A DNA stretch of 64,000 bases from Planctomycetota bacterium (GTDB lineage Bacteria > Planctomycetota > PUPC01 > DSUN01): the NCBI GenBank assembly GCA_035384565.1, contig DAOOIT010000002.1, positions 86,528-150,527 on the forward strand, in the 5' to 3' direction. The translations under genes were made by a program, and so were the position numbers. The notes beneath the pieces were generated by a model. That model made no database searches. It was given only the letters and a program-made list of their open reading frames with translations, and was not told the origin of the DNA. This document shows, piece after piece, positions 1 to 9,900 of the stretch (position 1 is its first letter; each line of letters begins with the position of its first letter).

Positions 1-228
1 CGCCGGGCACGTACGACGTGACCGTGACGGTCGGTGACACCAGCTACGCGCACGACCAGATGGGCGTGTACCTGGAGGGGAGCCCGGTGGACAGCCTCAC
101 GACGGCCAAGGGGCAGTTCCTCACCCCGAGCTACACGGCCGTGGTGCTGGACGGCCAGCTCACGCTGCGGTTGACCGACCTGGGCGGGGCCGACGGCTCG
201 GTGGTGCTCAACGCCCTGCGGGTCGAGC
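1..228 (+). repeat. direct domain repeat, copy 1 (partial)
   Basis: Nucleotide repeat of the beta-sandwich module in the first gene. Its first 55 bases are identical to those beginning at 784; after that the copies diverge, mainly at synonymous positions. Confidence 0.85.
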
Positions 229-1292
229 GGGTGCCGGGCCAGGCGGGCATTCTGCTCAGTGCGACCTCGGGGCTGGTGACCACGGAGGCGGGCGGCAGCG
301 CACAGTTCACCGTGGTGCTGGCCACGCCGCCGACGGCCAACGTCACGATCGGGCTCTCCTCGAGCGACCCGAGCGAGGGGACGGTCTCGCCCACGAGCCT
401 GACCTTCACGCCGGCCAACTGGAGCCAGCCGCAGACGGTGACCGTCACCGGCGTGGACGACGCGGAGACGGACGGCGACGTGGCGTACACCATCGTCACG
501 GCGCCCGCCGCGAGTGCGGACCCGGCCTACAACGGGCTGGACGCGCCCGACGTCGCGGTGACGAACGAGGACAACGACGGGGTGAAGTACGCCTTCGACT
601 TCGGCACGGCGGCCTCCCCGGTGGAAGCCGGCTACGTGCGGGTGACCGAGGGGACCGCCTACGCACCCAGCCTCGGCTACGGGTGGCTCAGCGGCACCGT
701 GGGGAGTGCGGACCGCGGGGCGCCCGACGCGCTCCGGCGCGACTTCGTGCACGGCACCACGATGACCTTCGGGGTGGACGTGCCGCCGGGCACGTACGAC
801 GTGACCGTGACGGTCGGTGACACCAGCTACGCGCACGATCAGATGGGCGTGTTCCTCGAGGGCACCCAGGTTGACACACTGACCACAGCCAAGAACCAGT
901 TCCTCACCCAGACCTACCGGGTGGCGGTGAGCGACGGGCAGTTGACGTTGCGCCTCACGGACCTTGGGGGCAGCGATGGCTCCGTGGTGTTGAATGCTCT
1001 GAGGATCGCCACGGCTGTGGTAGCGCCCGGGCTGGCGCCAGCGGCGGAGCCCCTGTCGCTGGTCGTTCTGCCAGAGCGGGGCGCAGCCCCTCTGGAGGTG
1101 ACGGGGTTGGGAATGGGCGCTCCGGCCGGGGCGGAGTACGCGTGGGACTTCGGCGATGGCTCGACGGCAAAGGGCTCGTTGGCGGTGCACACCTACGAAT
1201 CGCCGGGCACATATGTGGTGACCCTCAAGGCAGCGGGCCAGGCTGTCCAGGCAATCGTGGTCGTGACAGAGGCGCCGCCGGCGGCAAGGTAG
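1..1292 (+). CDS. secreted multidomain adhesin-like protein, C-terminal part (5' truncated by window edge)
   Basis: About 429 residues are visible; the frame is open to the left edge, so the true start lies outside. In order: the end of a beta-sandwich module (malectin/galactose-binding-like, beginning at PGTYDVTVTVGDTSY), a Calx-beta-like module carrying SLTFTPANWSQPQTVTVTGV, a second copy of the beta-sandwich starting at YAFDFGTAASPVEAGY, and a PKD domain with YAWDFGDGS. The protein ends shortly after the PKD fold with no anchor or dockerin. Such modular repeats are typical of giant planctomycete extracellular proteins that bind carbohydrate or neighbouring cells. The substrate is unknown. 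The two sandwich copies are almost identical in DNA, so recent domain duplication or gene conversion is likely. Confidence 0.75.
   Translation, partial: PGTYDVTVTVGDTSYAHDQMGVYLEGSPVDSLTTAKGQFLTPSYTAVVLDGQLTLRLTDLGGADGSVVLNALRVERVPGQAGILLSATSGLVTTEAGGSAQFTVVLATPPTANVTIGLSSSDPSEGTVSPTSLTFTPANWSQPQTVTVTGVDDAETDGDVAYTIVTAPAASADPAYNGLDAPDVAVTNEDNDGVKYAFDFGTAASPVEAGYVRVTEGTAYAPSLGYGWLSGTVGSADRGAPDALRRDFVHGTTMTFGVDVPPGTYDVTVTVGDTSYAHDQMGVFLEGTQVDTLTTAKNQFLTQTYRVAVSDGQLTLRLTDLGGSDGSVVLNALRIATAVVAPGLAPAAEPLSLVVLPERGAAPLEVTGLGMGAPAGAEYAWDFGDGSTAKGSLAVHTYESPGTYVVTLKAAGQAVQAIVVVTEAPPAAR
784..1011 (+). repeat. direct domain repeat, copy 2
   Basis: Second copy of the repeated beta-sandwich module, offset 783 bp from the copy at the window edge. 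The offset equals one sandwich plus one Calx-beta-like unit, which suggests the parent protein is built from a two-domain repeat of 261 residues. Confidence 0.85.
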
Positions 1293-1321
1293 CGGAGCTC
1301 TCTCTCGTCCGTGTCCCGGCG

Positions 1322-1350
1322 TTGACAGCGAGGGGAATCCCATGTAATCT
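1322..1350 (+). promoter_or_regulatory. sigma70-type promoter of the ABC exporter
   Basis: TTGACA, 17-bp spacer, TAATCT. It lies about 90 bp before the ABC transporter start and is the best match to the housekeeping consensus in this intergenic stretch. Confidence 0.7.
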
Positions 1351-1439
1351 AGTGGACGGGCCGGCGGGTGTGGCCGGGTGCTTCGCTGACGCGACTCGCC
1401 CCCGCGGAGGGGGTGTTTTCCGATCTTGGACAGGGAGAG

Positions 1440-3818
1440 ATGACAGAAGACGTTTGCAGTCTCCTCCGGGTGATGCCGGAGCCGCTGCGGGCGGAGCTTG
1501 CGCGGCAGGGCATCTCCGAAAGCCAGGTGCTGCTGGCGACGGATTCGGACCTCGACTTCAACGGCAACTACGCGGAGCATTGGCTGGTCATCACCGCGGA
1601 GTCGGTGCTCACGTTCGCCCTCGACGCCGACGGGGCGCACGCGGGGCCGCGCTTTGAGGTGAAGGACCTAGAGAAGGCCGAGGCAGACGCGCGCGTGGGC
1701 AGCGGCTTCGTGCGCGTGAAGACGGCCGCGGGCTGGCTTTACGTCATCCGCTTCTCGAATGCCCAGGCCAACAAGTTCACCAAGGCAGCCAGCAAGCTGC
1801 GTCTGATGCTGCGCGGCGTGCCGCTGGTGTGCACGCCGGCCGACGATGCGGACATCCGCCGCTGCCTGAAGTGCAAGCGCATGCTGCCCGAGGGCACGAG
1901 CGCCTGCCCCCGTTGCATCTCGAAGCGCCACGTGTTCGGCCGGTTCGCCCGGCTGATGATGCCCTATTGGCCCTATGCCGCCACGGCTATCGTGCTGGTG
2001 ATCATCAGCATCGGCCTCAACCTCGTGCCGCCCATCCTCACCAAGACGCTCGTGGACAACGTGCTCCACGAGCAGGCCGCCGAGCGCCCGCTGCCCCGGT
2101 GGTTCGCCCTGGTGACGCGGGCCTTCGACGCCCGCGCGCCGATTGACTGGCTGCTGTTGCTTGTCGTGATCCTCGTCTTCACCCAGGTGCTCCAGATTCT
2201 CGTGGGCATCCTCAAGGGGCGCCTCTCCACCATCATCGGCAACCGCGTGAGCTACGACCTGCGCCTCAAGGTCTACGAGCACCTCCAGGCCCTCTCGGTG
2301 CGCTACTACGACAAGAACCAGGTCGGCTCGCTCATGACCCGCGTCGCGCACGACGTCGAGGACCTCCAGGGCTTCATCTGGCAGATGACCAGCGGCTTCC
2401 TGTTCAACATCCTCATCATCGTGGGCGTGCTCATCGTGCTCTTCACGATGAACACCCACCTGGCCTTTCTCGTGCTCATCCCCGTGCCCTTCGTGCTCGG
2501 CTCCACTTACGTCTTCTGGCACTACATCCTCCCCAAGCACTACCGCTACTGGGACAGCCGCTCGAAGATCGCCAACGTGCTGTTCGCGGCCCTGGGCGGG
2601 GTGCGGGTGGTGAAGGCCTTCGCCCAGGAGCAACGCGAGTTCGAGCGCGTGCGCAGCTACTGCGACCGCCTGCGCGGCGCGCGGCTGGGGGTGGACATCG
2701 CGTCCACCACCTTCTACCCCATTGTGGGCTTCGTGTTCAGCCTGGGCGGGCTGATCGTGTGGTACGTGGGCGGGCGCGACATTCTCGACAAGGTGGAGGG
2801 CTTCAGCCTCGGCACGCTCATGGCCTTCTTCGGCTACCTGGGCATGTTCTACGGCCCGCTCAACACCCTCATGTCGCTCTCCCAGTGGCTCACGTCGTTC
2901 ACCACCCAGGCCAACCGCGTGTTCGAGGTGCTCGACACCGAGCCCGAGATCCAGGAGGCGCCCGATGCCGTGCCGCTGGACGTGCGGGGCGCGATCAAGT
3001 TCGAAGGCGTGGTCTTCGGCTACGACCCCTACGTGCCGGTGCTCAAGGGGATCGACGTCGAAATCCACCCCGGCGAGATGATCGGCATCGTGGGCCAGAG
3101 CGGCTCGGGCAAGACCTCGTTCGTCAACCTCCTGTGCCGCTTCTACGACCCCACCGAGGGGCGGATTCTGATTGACGGCGTGGACCTGCGGAAGATCAAG
3201 CTCAGCTCCGTGCGCAGCCAGATCGGTCTCGTGCTCCAGGAGGCGCAGCTCTTCACGGGCACGATTCAGGAGAACATCGCCTACGGCCGCCCCGACGCCA
3301 GCCTGGCCGAGATCTTCGACGCGGCCAAGGCGGCCAACGCGCACGACTTCATCGTGCGCATGCCCGACGCCTACGACACCCGCCTCGGCGAGCGCGGCGC
3401 CGGGCTGTCGGGCGGCGAGCGCCAGCGCATCTCCATCGCCCGGGCGCTCCTCTTCAATCCCAAGGTGCTCATCCTCGACGAGGCCACGTCCAACGTAGAC
3501 ACGGTGACCGAACGCGAGATCCAGAAGGCCCTCGACGCCTTGACCAAGGGCCGCACTACCATCGCCATCGCCCACCGCCTGTCCACCCTGCGCAACGCCG
3601 ACCGCATCTTCGTCTTCGAGGAGGGCAAGGTCGTCGAGGTCGGCACCCACGAGGAACTCCTCGCGCGCGACGGCCTCTACGCCAAGATGGTCAAGATTCA
3701 GACCCAGCTCACGAAGGACAAGGAATCGGTGGACGACGTTCGCGCCCTGGCCGCCGAGGAGTCCGACGCCAAGTCCAAGGGCCAGGGCGCCGGCAAGGCC
3801 GACGAGAAGAGGCCCTGA
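1440..3818 (+). CDS. ABC exporter (transmembrane-ATPase half transporter) with N-terminal PH-like module and zinc ribbon
   Basis: Homodimer-type exporter of 792 residues. Residues 1-115 form a soluble beta-rich module with no transport motif. A CxxC...CxxC ribbon follows (CLKCKRM, CPRCISK, about 125-145). Next come a six-helix type-1 ABC membrane domain (about 155-450) and an ATPase with Walker A GQSGSGKTS near 552, signature LSGGERQR near 655, Walker B VLILDEAT near 677 and H-loop AHRLST near 711. The ATG at 1440 is preferred over an upstream in-frame GTG because GACAGGGAGAG precedes it. The partner gene 47 bp downstream encodes a DUF1854 protein. In other bacteria such ABC/DUF1854 pairs have been linked to cyanophycin metabolism; that link is recalled, not shown here. 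The exported substrate is unknown. Confidence 0.9.
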   Translation: MTEDVCSLLRVMPEPLRAELARQGISESQVLLATDSDLDFNGNYAEHWLVITAESVLTFALDADGAHAGPRFEVKDLEKAEADARVGSGFVRVKTAAGWLYVIRFSNAQANKFTKAASKLRLMLRGVPLVCTPADDADIRRCLKCKRMLPEGTSACPRCISKRHVFGRFARLMMPYWPYAATAIVLVIISIGLNLVPPILTKTLVDNVLHEQAAERPLPRWFALVTRAFDARAPIDWLLLLVVILVFTQVLQILVGILKGRLSTIIGNRVSYDLRLKVYEHLQALSVRYYDKNQVGSLMTRVAHDVEDLQGFIWQMTSGFLFNILIIVGVLIVLFTMNTHLAFLVLIPVPFVLGSTYVFWHYILPKHYRYWDSRSKIANVLFAALGGVRVVKAFAQEQREFERVRSYCDRLRGARLGVDIASTTFYPIVGFVFSLGGLIVWYVGGRDILDKVEGFSLGTLMAFFGYLGMFYGPLNTLMSLSQWLTSFTTQANRVFEVLDTEPEIQEAPDAVPLDVRGAIKFEGVVFGYDPYVPVLKGIDVEIHPGEMIGIVGQSGSGKTSFVNLLCRFYDPTEGRILIDGVDLRKIKLSSVRSQIGLVLQEAQLFTGTIQENIAYGRPDASLAEIFDAAKAANAHDFIVRMPDAYDTRLGERGAGLSGGERQRISIARALLFNPKVLILDEATSNVDTVTEREIQKALDALTKGRTTIAIAHRLSTLRNADRIFVFEEGKVVEVGTHEELLARDGLYAKMVKIQTQLTKDKESVDDVRALAAEESDAKSKGQGAGKADEKRP

Positions 3819-3865
3819 GACGCGCCCCCGGGTGGGCGTCGCGGGCGACGAGAAGGACGAGGCCG

Positions 3866-4390
3866 ATGGCTGACAAGTACGAAGGCATCCGCATCTTGGG
3901 GCCGGCCGACATCCGGTTCCACTACAACGACCTCGGCCAGCTCCGCGCCACCCTGGCCGACGGCACGGAACTCGACGAGGTACTCGTCTACCGCACCCGC
4001 CCCATCTCGGACCCCGACCGCTACATCTCGATCCGCGTGGGCGCCACGGCCACCGAGCAGCGCGAGATCGGCCTCATCCGCACCCTGGCCGCCCTCGGCC
4101 CCGACCAGCGCCGCCTGCTCAAGGAGGCCCTCGACCGCCGCTACTTCATCCACCTCATCTCCGAGATCCACTCCCTCACCGAGGAGTTCGGCTACCTCTA
4201 CTGGGACTGCGAGACCGACAAGGGCCGCCGCCAATTCCCCACGGCGCGGTGGGACCAGAGCAAATGCGTCCACGCCGGCAACGGCTGCCACATCATCACC
4301 GACGTGGACGGCAACCGCTATCAGATCGCCGACATCGAGAAGCTCGACCCCGAGAGCCGCGCGCGGTTCCGCCGCTACATCTACTGGTAA
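3866..4390 (+). CDS. DUF1854 family protein, partner of the ABC exporter
   Basis: Soluble 174-residue protein with no signal peptide or membrane segment. The pattern LRATLADG, VYRTRPISDPDRYISI, ...LLKEALDRRYFIHLISEI and the closing DVDGNRYQIADIEKLDPESR correspond to the DUF1854 family as I remember it. It follows the ABC exporter after 47 bp with a GAAGGA ribosome site, so the two are probably co-transcribed. Members are usually found beside an ABC transporter with the same unusual N-terminal module. A role as an accessory or regulatory subunit is inference. No catalytic motif is evident. Confidence 0.8.
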   Translation: MADKYEGIRILGPADIRFHYNDLGQLRATLADGTELDEVLVYRTRPISDPDRYISIRVGATATEQREIGLIRTLAALGPDQRRLLKEALDRRYFIHLISEIHSLTEEFGYLYWDCETDKGRRQFPTARWDQSKCVHAGNGCHIITDVDGNRYQIADIEKLDPESRARFRRYIYW

Positions 4391-4473
4391 GCCGCGCCCC
4401 GTCCGCCGGGCCGCGCGGCGACGGACGTCACAACTGTCGCTCGGCATCCAGGCTTCTCCGCTCATCGGACGGG

Positions 4474-4507
4474 AACCTCCCGCAGGTTACGGAACTTGCG
4501 GGAGGTT
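4474..4507. repeat. palindromic dispersed repeat (AACCTCCCGC family), copy 1
   Basis: Arms AACCTCCCGCA and TGCGGGAGGTT pair perfectly around a 12-nt loop. Related copies lie near 60682 and 60900. It sits after the DUF1854 gene, where it could also act as a terminator, and its right arm overlaps the -35 region of the next promoter. Confidence 0.75.
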
Positions 4508-4534
4508 TGCTGTGGCAAGGCCGCCGCGTACAAT
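4507..4534 (+). promoter_or_regulatory. promoter of the SGNH hydrolase gene
   Basis: TTGCTG, 16-bp spacer, TACAAT, about 60 bp before the start codon. The -35 box begins at the last base of the palindromic repeat. Confidence 0.55.
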
Positions 4535-4595
4535 AGGGCCGCCTCAACGATGTGAGCACACCCCTCACCCTCTTCGGAAAGGCGCGAAACCTCCG

Positions 4596-5870
4596 ATGAC
4601 CGCACAGTTCGCCTCCATTGCATCCGTGCTGGCCCTGGCCGCCCAATGGGCGTCGGCCGCCGCCACGCCGAGCTTCTCCGACTTCGACGCCCGGGCCAGA
4701 GCCGGCGAGCGCCTGCACGTGGTCTTCTTCGGCGCCTCGCTCACCTGGGGGGCCAACGCCACCGAGCCGAACCTCACGTCGTACCGTGGCCGCATGGCCG
4801 ATCTCCTCGAAGAGCGCTATCCCCAGGCACGGTGGAAGTTCCACGACGCCGCCATCGGCGGCACGGGGTCGCAACTGGGCGTCTTCCGCCTCGACCGCGA
4901 CGTGCTGCGCCACAGGCCCGACCTGGTGTTCCTGGACTTCTCGGCGAACGACGATATCTACAGCGACTCGCCCGAGACCCTGGCGAGCTACGAGGCCATC
5001 GTCCGCCGCATCATCACCGAGGCCAAGTGCCCCCTCGTCATCGTCCTCTTCCCGTTCCAGTGGAACGTGGCGGCGGGAACGACCGACGGCATGAAGCGCC
5101 GCGACGTGCATCTCGCCCTCGCCAAGGCCTACAACGTGCCGGTCGGCGACGCCATCGCGCTCGGCCAGCGGCTCGTCAGGGAGGGCAAGCTCACGATTCC
5201 GCAAATCTGGCCCGTGGACGGCGTTCACCCGGGCGATGTGGGCTATCGGATGTTCGCCGACGCCGCGTGGCAGGGCTTCCTCCAGGGCGTCGAGGGCAAG
5301 CTGGCGTGCGAGGCGCCGTCCAAGATGCTTTACGCCGACACGTACATGGCCAGTGCCCGCGTGCGCATCTCCTCCCTCGGCAAGCTGCCCGCGGGGTGGC
5401 GAGTGGGCGCACCCCACCTTACGTCGGCCTGGTACGACGCCCTGATGTCGCGCTGGCTCGACGACCTGGCCATCGCCTCAAACCGCACGACGGCGCCCGA
5501 CCCTGAGACGAAGAAGGATAAGGCCGTGCCTCAACAGGCCGCGCCGCTCAAGGTGAAGTTCAGCGGCTCGATGGTGATGCTCTTCGGCGAGAAGACCCTC
5601 AAGTCGGGCAAGTTCCGCTGCACCCTCGACGGCAAGGTGGTCGAACACAAGGACTGGGCGACGAAGAAGACGCTCACCGAGTTCGACGCCTCGGCCAGGC
5701 AGTTCGGAGGCAACACCCACCTCACACAGGTCATCGCCGAGGGGCTGGACCCCGCGGCCGAGCACACGCTCGCCATCGAGCCGATCTTCGACGCCGACGC
5801 CGAGCAGGAGCTGCGGCTCGAGAGCATCTGCGTGGCCGGCGGCAAGGCGAAGGTCTGGCGCGAGGAGTAG
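4596..5870 (+). CDS. secreted SGNH/GDSL-family hydrolase (carbohydrate esterase-like)
   Basis: A 424-residue exported esterase-type protein. A Sec signal (TAQFASIASVLALAAQWASA) is followed by the SGNH blocks: block I FFGASLTWGAN with the nucleophile Ser in GAS, block II glycine in IGGTGSQ, block III asparagine in SANDD, and block V Asp/His in DGVHPG. The C-terminal 170 residues form an extra beta-rich domain, perhaps sugar-binding. The ATG is chosen because CGGAAAGG precedes it and it opens directly into the signal peptide. The gene lies 5 bp upstream of a GH130 gene, so both likely form one operon acting on an acylated glycan. Deacetylase activity is inferred from the family. Confidence 0.85.
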   Translation: MTAQFASIASVLALAAQWASAAATPSFSDFDARARAGERLHVVFFGASLTWGANATEPNLTSYRGRMADLLEERYPQARWKFHDAAIGGTGSQLGVFRLDRDVLRHRPDLVFLDFSANDDIYSDSPETLASYEAIVRRIITEAKCPLVIVLFPFQWNVAAGTTDGMKRRDVHLALAKAYNVPVGDAIALGQRLVREGKLTIPQIWPVDGVHPGDVGYRMFADAAWQGFLQGVEGKLACEAPSKMLYADTYMASARVRISSLGKLPAGWRVGAPHLTSAWYDALMSRWLDDLAIASNRTTAPDPETKKDKAVPQQAAPLKVKFSGSMVMLFGEKTLKSGKFRCTLDGKVVEHKDWATKKTLTEFDASARQFGGNTHLTQVIAEGLDPAAEHTLAIEPIFDADAEQELRLESICVAGGKAKVWREE

Positions 5871-5875
5871 CCCGC

Positions 5876-6916
5876 ATGGCCCCCACGTTTGCCCGCTGCC
5901 CGGCGAATCCCATCGTCACGCCCGGCCTCTTTCCCTGGCGGATGGCTACGGTGTTCAACCCCGGGGTGCTCTATGAGGACGGGCGGTTCTTCCTCTACGA
6001 GCGCGCGGCGGGCAGCCTGCGGCCCTTCATCTGTTCGATTGGCCTGCTGGAGAGCGCCGACGGCGTGCGCTTCCGTCACGCCAGCGATCAGCCCGTCTTC
6101 ACACCCGAAATGGCCGGCAGCCGCCACGGCAGCGTGCAGGACCCGCGCGTGGTGAAGCTCGGCGACACGTACTACATGACCTATGCCTTCCGCCCCTACG
6201 CCTGGCACTGCTACCCGACCGGCCTGGGCGTGCCCGAGTCGCACCAGCCCGAGATCGCCGGCGTGCGCTTCACGCCCGAGGAGAACCAGACCCGCAGCGG
6301 CATCGCCGTCTCGCGCGACCGCGTGCACTGGGAGCACCTGGCTTGGGCCACCCCGCCCGAGCTGGACGACCGCGATGTGATCCTGTTTCCCGAGAAGATC
6401 GGCGGCCGCTTCGCCATCCTCCGCCGTCCGCTCCGCTTCGTCGGCACCGACACGGGGCACGGCGGCGACCTGCCCGCCATCCGCATCAGCTTCTCCGACG
6501 ACCTGCTGAGCTGGACCCCGCCTGAGGTCATCGCCCTGCCCGAGCAGGCGTGGGAGGGCAACCGCATCGGCGGCTCCACGCCCCCGATCCGCACGGAGGC
6601 GGGCTGGCTTGTGCTCTACCATGGCGTCGAGGACCTGTATCCCACCACGCGCCGCGTGTGCTATCGGGTGGGGGCCATGCTTCTGGACCTGGCCGACCCC
6701 CGCAGAGTCCTCGCCCGCACCCGTCGCCCTCTCATGGAGCCCGAGGCCTACTACGAGAAGTTCGGACTCTACATCCCCAACGTCATCTTCCCCACCGGCA
6801 ACGTCGTGAAGGACGGCTTGCTGTGGCTCTACTACGGCGTGTGCGACACCGCCATTGCCCTGGCCACCGTGCCGCTCGATGAGCTGGTCGAGCACCTGCT
6901 GGCCAAGCGGCGCTAA
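5876..6916 (+). CDS. GH130-family beta-mannoside phosphorylase/hydrolase-like protein
   Basis: Five-bladed beta-propeller enzyme of 346 residues without a signal peptide, so probably cytoplasmic. Typical GH130 landmarks are NPGVLYEDGRFFLYERAAG, SVQDPRVVKLGDTYYMTYAF, the phosphate-side basic stretch ILRRPLRFVG, GSTPPIRTEAGWLVLYHGV and the closing IPNVIFPTGNVVKDGLLWLYYGVCD read in segments. The family cleaves beta-mannosidic bonds, usually by phosphorolysis giving mannose-1-phosphate. It starts 5 bp after the SGNH hydrolase stop. Whether phosphate is used depends on residues I cannot assign by eye. Confidence 0.88.
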   Translation: MAPTFARCPANPIVTPGLFPWRMATVFNPGVLYEDGRFFLYERAAGSLRPFICSIGLLESADGVRFRHASDQPVFTPEMAGSRHGSVQDPRVVKLGDTYYMTYAFRPYAWHCYPTGLGVPESHQPEIAGVRFTPEENQTRSGIAVSRDRVHWEHLAWATPPELDDRDVILFPEKIGGRFAILRRPLRFVGTDTGHGGDLPAIRISFSDDLLSWTPPEVIALPEQAWEGNRIGGSTPPIRTEAGWLVLYHGVEDLYPTTRRVCYRVGAMLLDLADPRRVLARTRRPLMEPEAYYEKFGLYIPNVIFPTGNVVKDGLLWLYYGVCDTAIALATVPLDELVEHLLAKRR

Positions 6917-6922
6917 CGCCAC

Positions 6923-6951
6923 TTGACGGCGCGGGCGCCGTTTCGTAGGCT
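6923..6951 (+). promoter_or_regulatory. sigma70-type promoter before the PQQ-like gene
   Basis: TTGACG, 17-bp spacer, TAGGCT. It lies just after the GH130 stop and about 25 bp before the next start. Confidence 0.6.
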
Positions 6952-6975
6952 CATAGGGAGTTAAGGTGCGCGCAA

Positions 6976-9900
6976 ATGCCCGTAGAAGGAGGCTCTGGAA
7001 TTACAAGAGTTCACCGAATTACCTCGTTCGGCGTGTGCCTGGCGCTCACGTTAACCGGCGGCCTTGTCCGTGGGGCCGACGAAGCTGCGATGGCGAAGGA
7101 GGTCCTTCAGGCTGCGATGCTGAAGACGGGCCTGGCCTTCCACATCGGCTGCGGGCGGGCAGAGTCGCCCGGCCTCACGGCGGCGCTGGCTGAGCAGGGC
7201 CTGGTGGTGCACGGCCTGGCCCTCGACGAGGCGGCCGCCGCCCGCGCGCGCAAGGCCATCGAGGCGAAGAACCTGGCCGGCCGCGCGATGGTCGAGTGCG
7301 TGGCCCCCAAGCCGCTGCCCTATCTCAACGACCTGGCGAACCTCGTGGTGGTCGAGGACCTGGCGGCCCTTGCCGCCGCAGGCGTGACCCGCGACGAACT
7401 GCTCCGCGTCCTCGCCCCAGGCGGCAAGCTGTGCATTCTCGAAGCCGGCAAGTGGGCGGCAACCATGAAGCCCCGGCCGCAGGAGATGGACGACTGGAGC
7501 CACCCGCAGCACGGCCCCGACGGCAACATGGTGTCGGCCGACAAGGCGTTCAGGTTCCCCATCGGCTTCCGCTGGATTGACGGCGTGCCGATGAACCTCG
7601 TGCGCTGGGCAGGCGTGCGCGGCTGGGTGGTGGCCAACGGCCGCTGCTTCACCCTCAGCTCGACCCAGCTCGAAAACGTCGGCCTCCGCGAGAAGCCCCA
7701 CTACCTGGTCGCGCGCGACGCCTGGAACGGCCTGCCGCTCTGGAAGATCAACTGCGAGACGACCGACGACGGCTCGTACCTCACCTGGACGAACGCCGGG
7801 CCGCTCGCGGCCGACGACGCCCGTGTCTACGCCGTGAAGCGGGACAAGGCCATCGCCGTCCACGCGGCCACGGGCGAGATCGCCTACACCTGCCCCAACC
7901 GGTTCCCGCCCTGCCGCCTCCTGGTCGCCGAGGGCCTGCTTGTGTGCTCGTGCTGGCAGGAGCGCGACTTCTCGCAGGCGCCCTGGCACAGCTTCGACAA
8001 GCCGAAGGAGAAGGACCCGAACGACCCCACGAAGGAGATCGCCAAGCCGCCGCGGCCCTCCCTGTGGTCCACCTGGATCGCCAAGAGCGGCGCGGGCGCG
8101 CTCGAGGCCTACGACGCGGCCACGGGCGCGGCCCGGTGGTCGCTGCCCTTCGCCGCCGACACAATGGTCGCGGCCGACGGCGTGCTCTACGGCATCGTGC
8201 AGATCGGCAACCCGCCCTCCGAGCACCAGCTTGTGGCCATTGGCCTCAAGGATGGCAAGGAACGCTGGCGCACGTCGAGCGCCAAGCTCGGCCCCGAGGC
8301 CGACTTCCAGCTCAACGTCGCCGGCCCCGGCTACGTGATTGTCGCCCGCCGCAAGGCCAACGCGATCCTGGCCTTCTCGGCCAAGGACGGCACGTTGCTG
8401 TGGCAGACCCCGTCGGGCGCGCACTGGACGCCTGTGGTGGACGGCCTGGTGTGGGTGGGCAACAGGAAGCTCGACCCGCTCACGGGCGAAACCCGGGGCA
8501 ACCTCGCCCACGGCGTCGGCGGCCAGGGCTGCACGCCCTCGGCCATCGTCAACGACGTGCTCACCCAGAGCCGCGGCTGTTCCTACGTGCAGCTCCCGCC
8601 CGACAACGATCCCGCCAGAGGCAGAGCCGAGGGCCTGCGCTACGACGGCGCCCGCGGCGGCTGCATGGAGGGCATGGTGCCCGCCAACGGCATGTTCTAC
8701 ACCGCGCAGAACAACTGCGGCTGCGCGCCGGGCCACGTGTACGGCTTCCTGGCCATGGGGCCTTCGGGCGCGTGGCCGAAGGCCGACGACTTTGCCAAGG
8801 CGCGCCCGGTCGAGAAAGGCCCTGCCTTCGGCGCCGTCGAGGAGACCTCGGTCGGCGTGGCCGACTGGCCGTTGTTCCTGGGCAACGCCGCGCGCAGCAG
8901 CGCCTCGGCCGCGCAACTGCCCGAGAGCCTCAAGGAGGCGTGGAGGACCCAGGTCGCCTCGCCCGGCGACGGGTTGCTCGGCACCACATGGCGCTCGCGG
9001 CTCGAGTCGCCGCTGAGCGCGCCCACGGCGGCCTACGGCATGGTCTTCGTGGCGAAGACCGACGCGGGCCAGGTGGTCGCCCTTGACGCGGCCACGGGCA
9101 AGCCGGCCTGGCGCTTCTGGGCCGGCGGCCGCATAGACACCCCGCCCACCCTGCACCGCGGCCTGGCCCTCTTCGGCTGCCACGACGGCTACGTATACGC
9201 CCTCCGCGCGCAGGACGGCGCGCTCGCCTGGCGCACGCGCGTCGCCCCGTGGGAGCGGCGGATGGTGGTCCACGGCCAGATCGAGTCGGTGTGGCCGGCG
9301 GTTGGCACGGTCCTCGTCCACGATGGCGTGCTCTTCGCCAACGCGGGCCGCACGTCGGAGTCCGACGGCGGCATCGCCCTCGTCGCCCTCGACCCCGCCA
9401 CGGGCAATCCGCTATGGGGCGGGGCCGTGGCCCCCGGGCCGCTGCGCCAGAACGACCTGCTGCGCGTGAGCGACGGCAAGCTCCTCTGGCAGCACGTGCC
9501 CATTGACCCGAGGACCGGCGCGGCCGACCTCAAGGCCCCCGTGCCCAAGGGGGCCAGCCAGGGCGGCCTGATGGACGGCACTTGGACCGTCCTCGGCAAG
9601 CGCCGCGCGGGCAACGCCTTCGCCACGGGCAACGTGCGGGCCGACCTGTTGGCCTGGAACGACGCGCTCGTGGCCACCCCCCAGGCCGCGATTCCGCAGG
9701 AGGCGCAGAAGCCGGCCAGCGAACTCGAAGAGAAGCCTGCCCCGGCGAAGGGCTGGAACGCGGCGCTGCCGGCCAACGCGCAGGTCGAGGCCCTGGGCCT
9801 CGCGGCCAACGCCGCCATCTACGCGGGACGCCTCCGGAGCGGCGCCGAGGGTCGGGCGGCCGGCTTCCTCCTCGTGCTCTCGGCGGCCGATGGCAGGAAG

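Noticed and set aside
1668..3650. Long open frame on the minus strand opposite the ABC exporter
   Set aside because: It is an antisense shadow of a well-supported gene, with composition dominated by His, Glu, Asp, Val and Ala from GC-rich codons and no recognisable motif.
7051..9321. Long minus-strand frame opposite the PQQ-like gene
   Set aside because: Antisense shadow; high-GC codon bias opens the opposite frame. The plus-strand product has signal peptide and propeller motifs.
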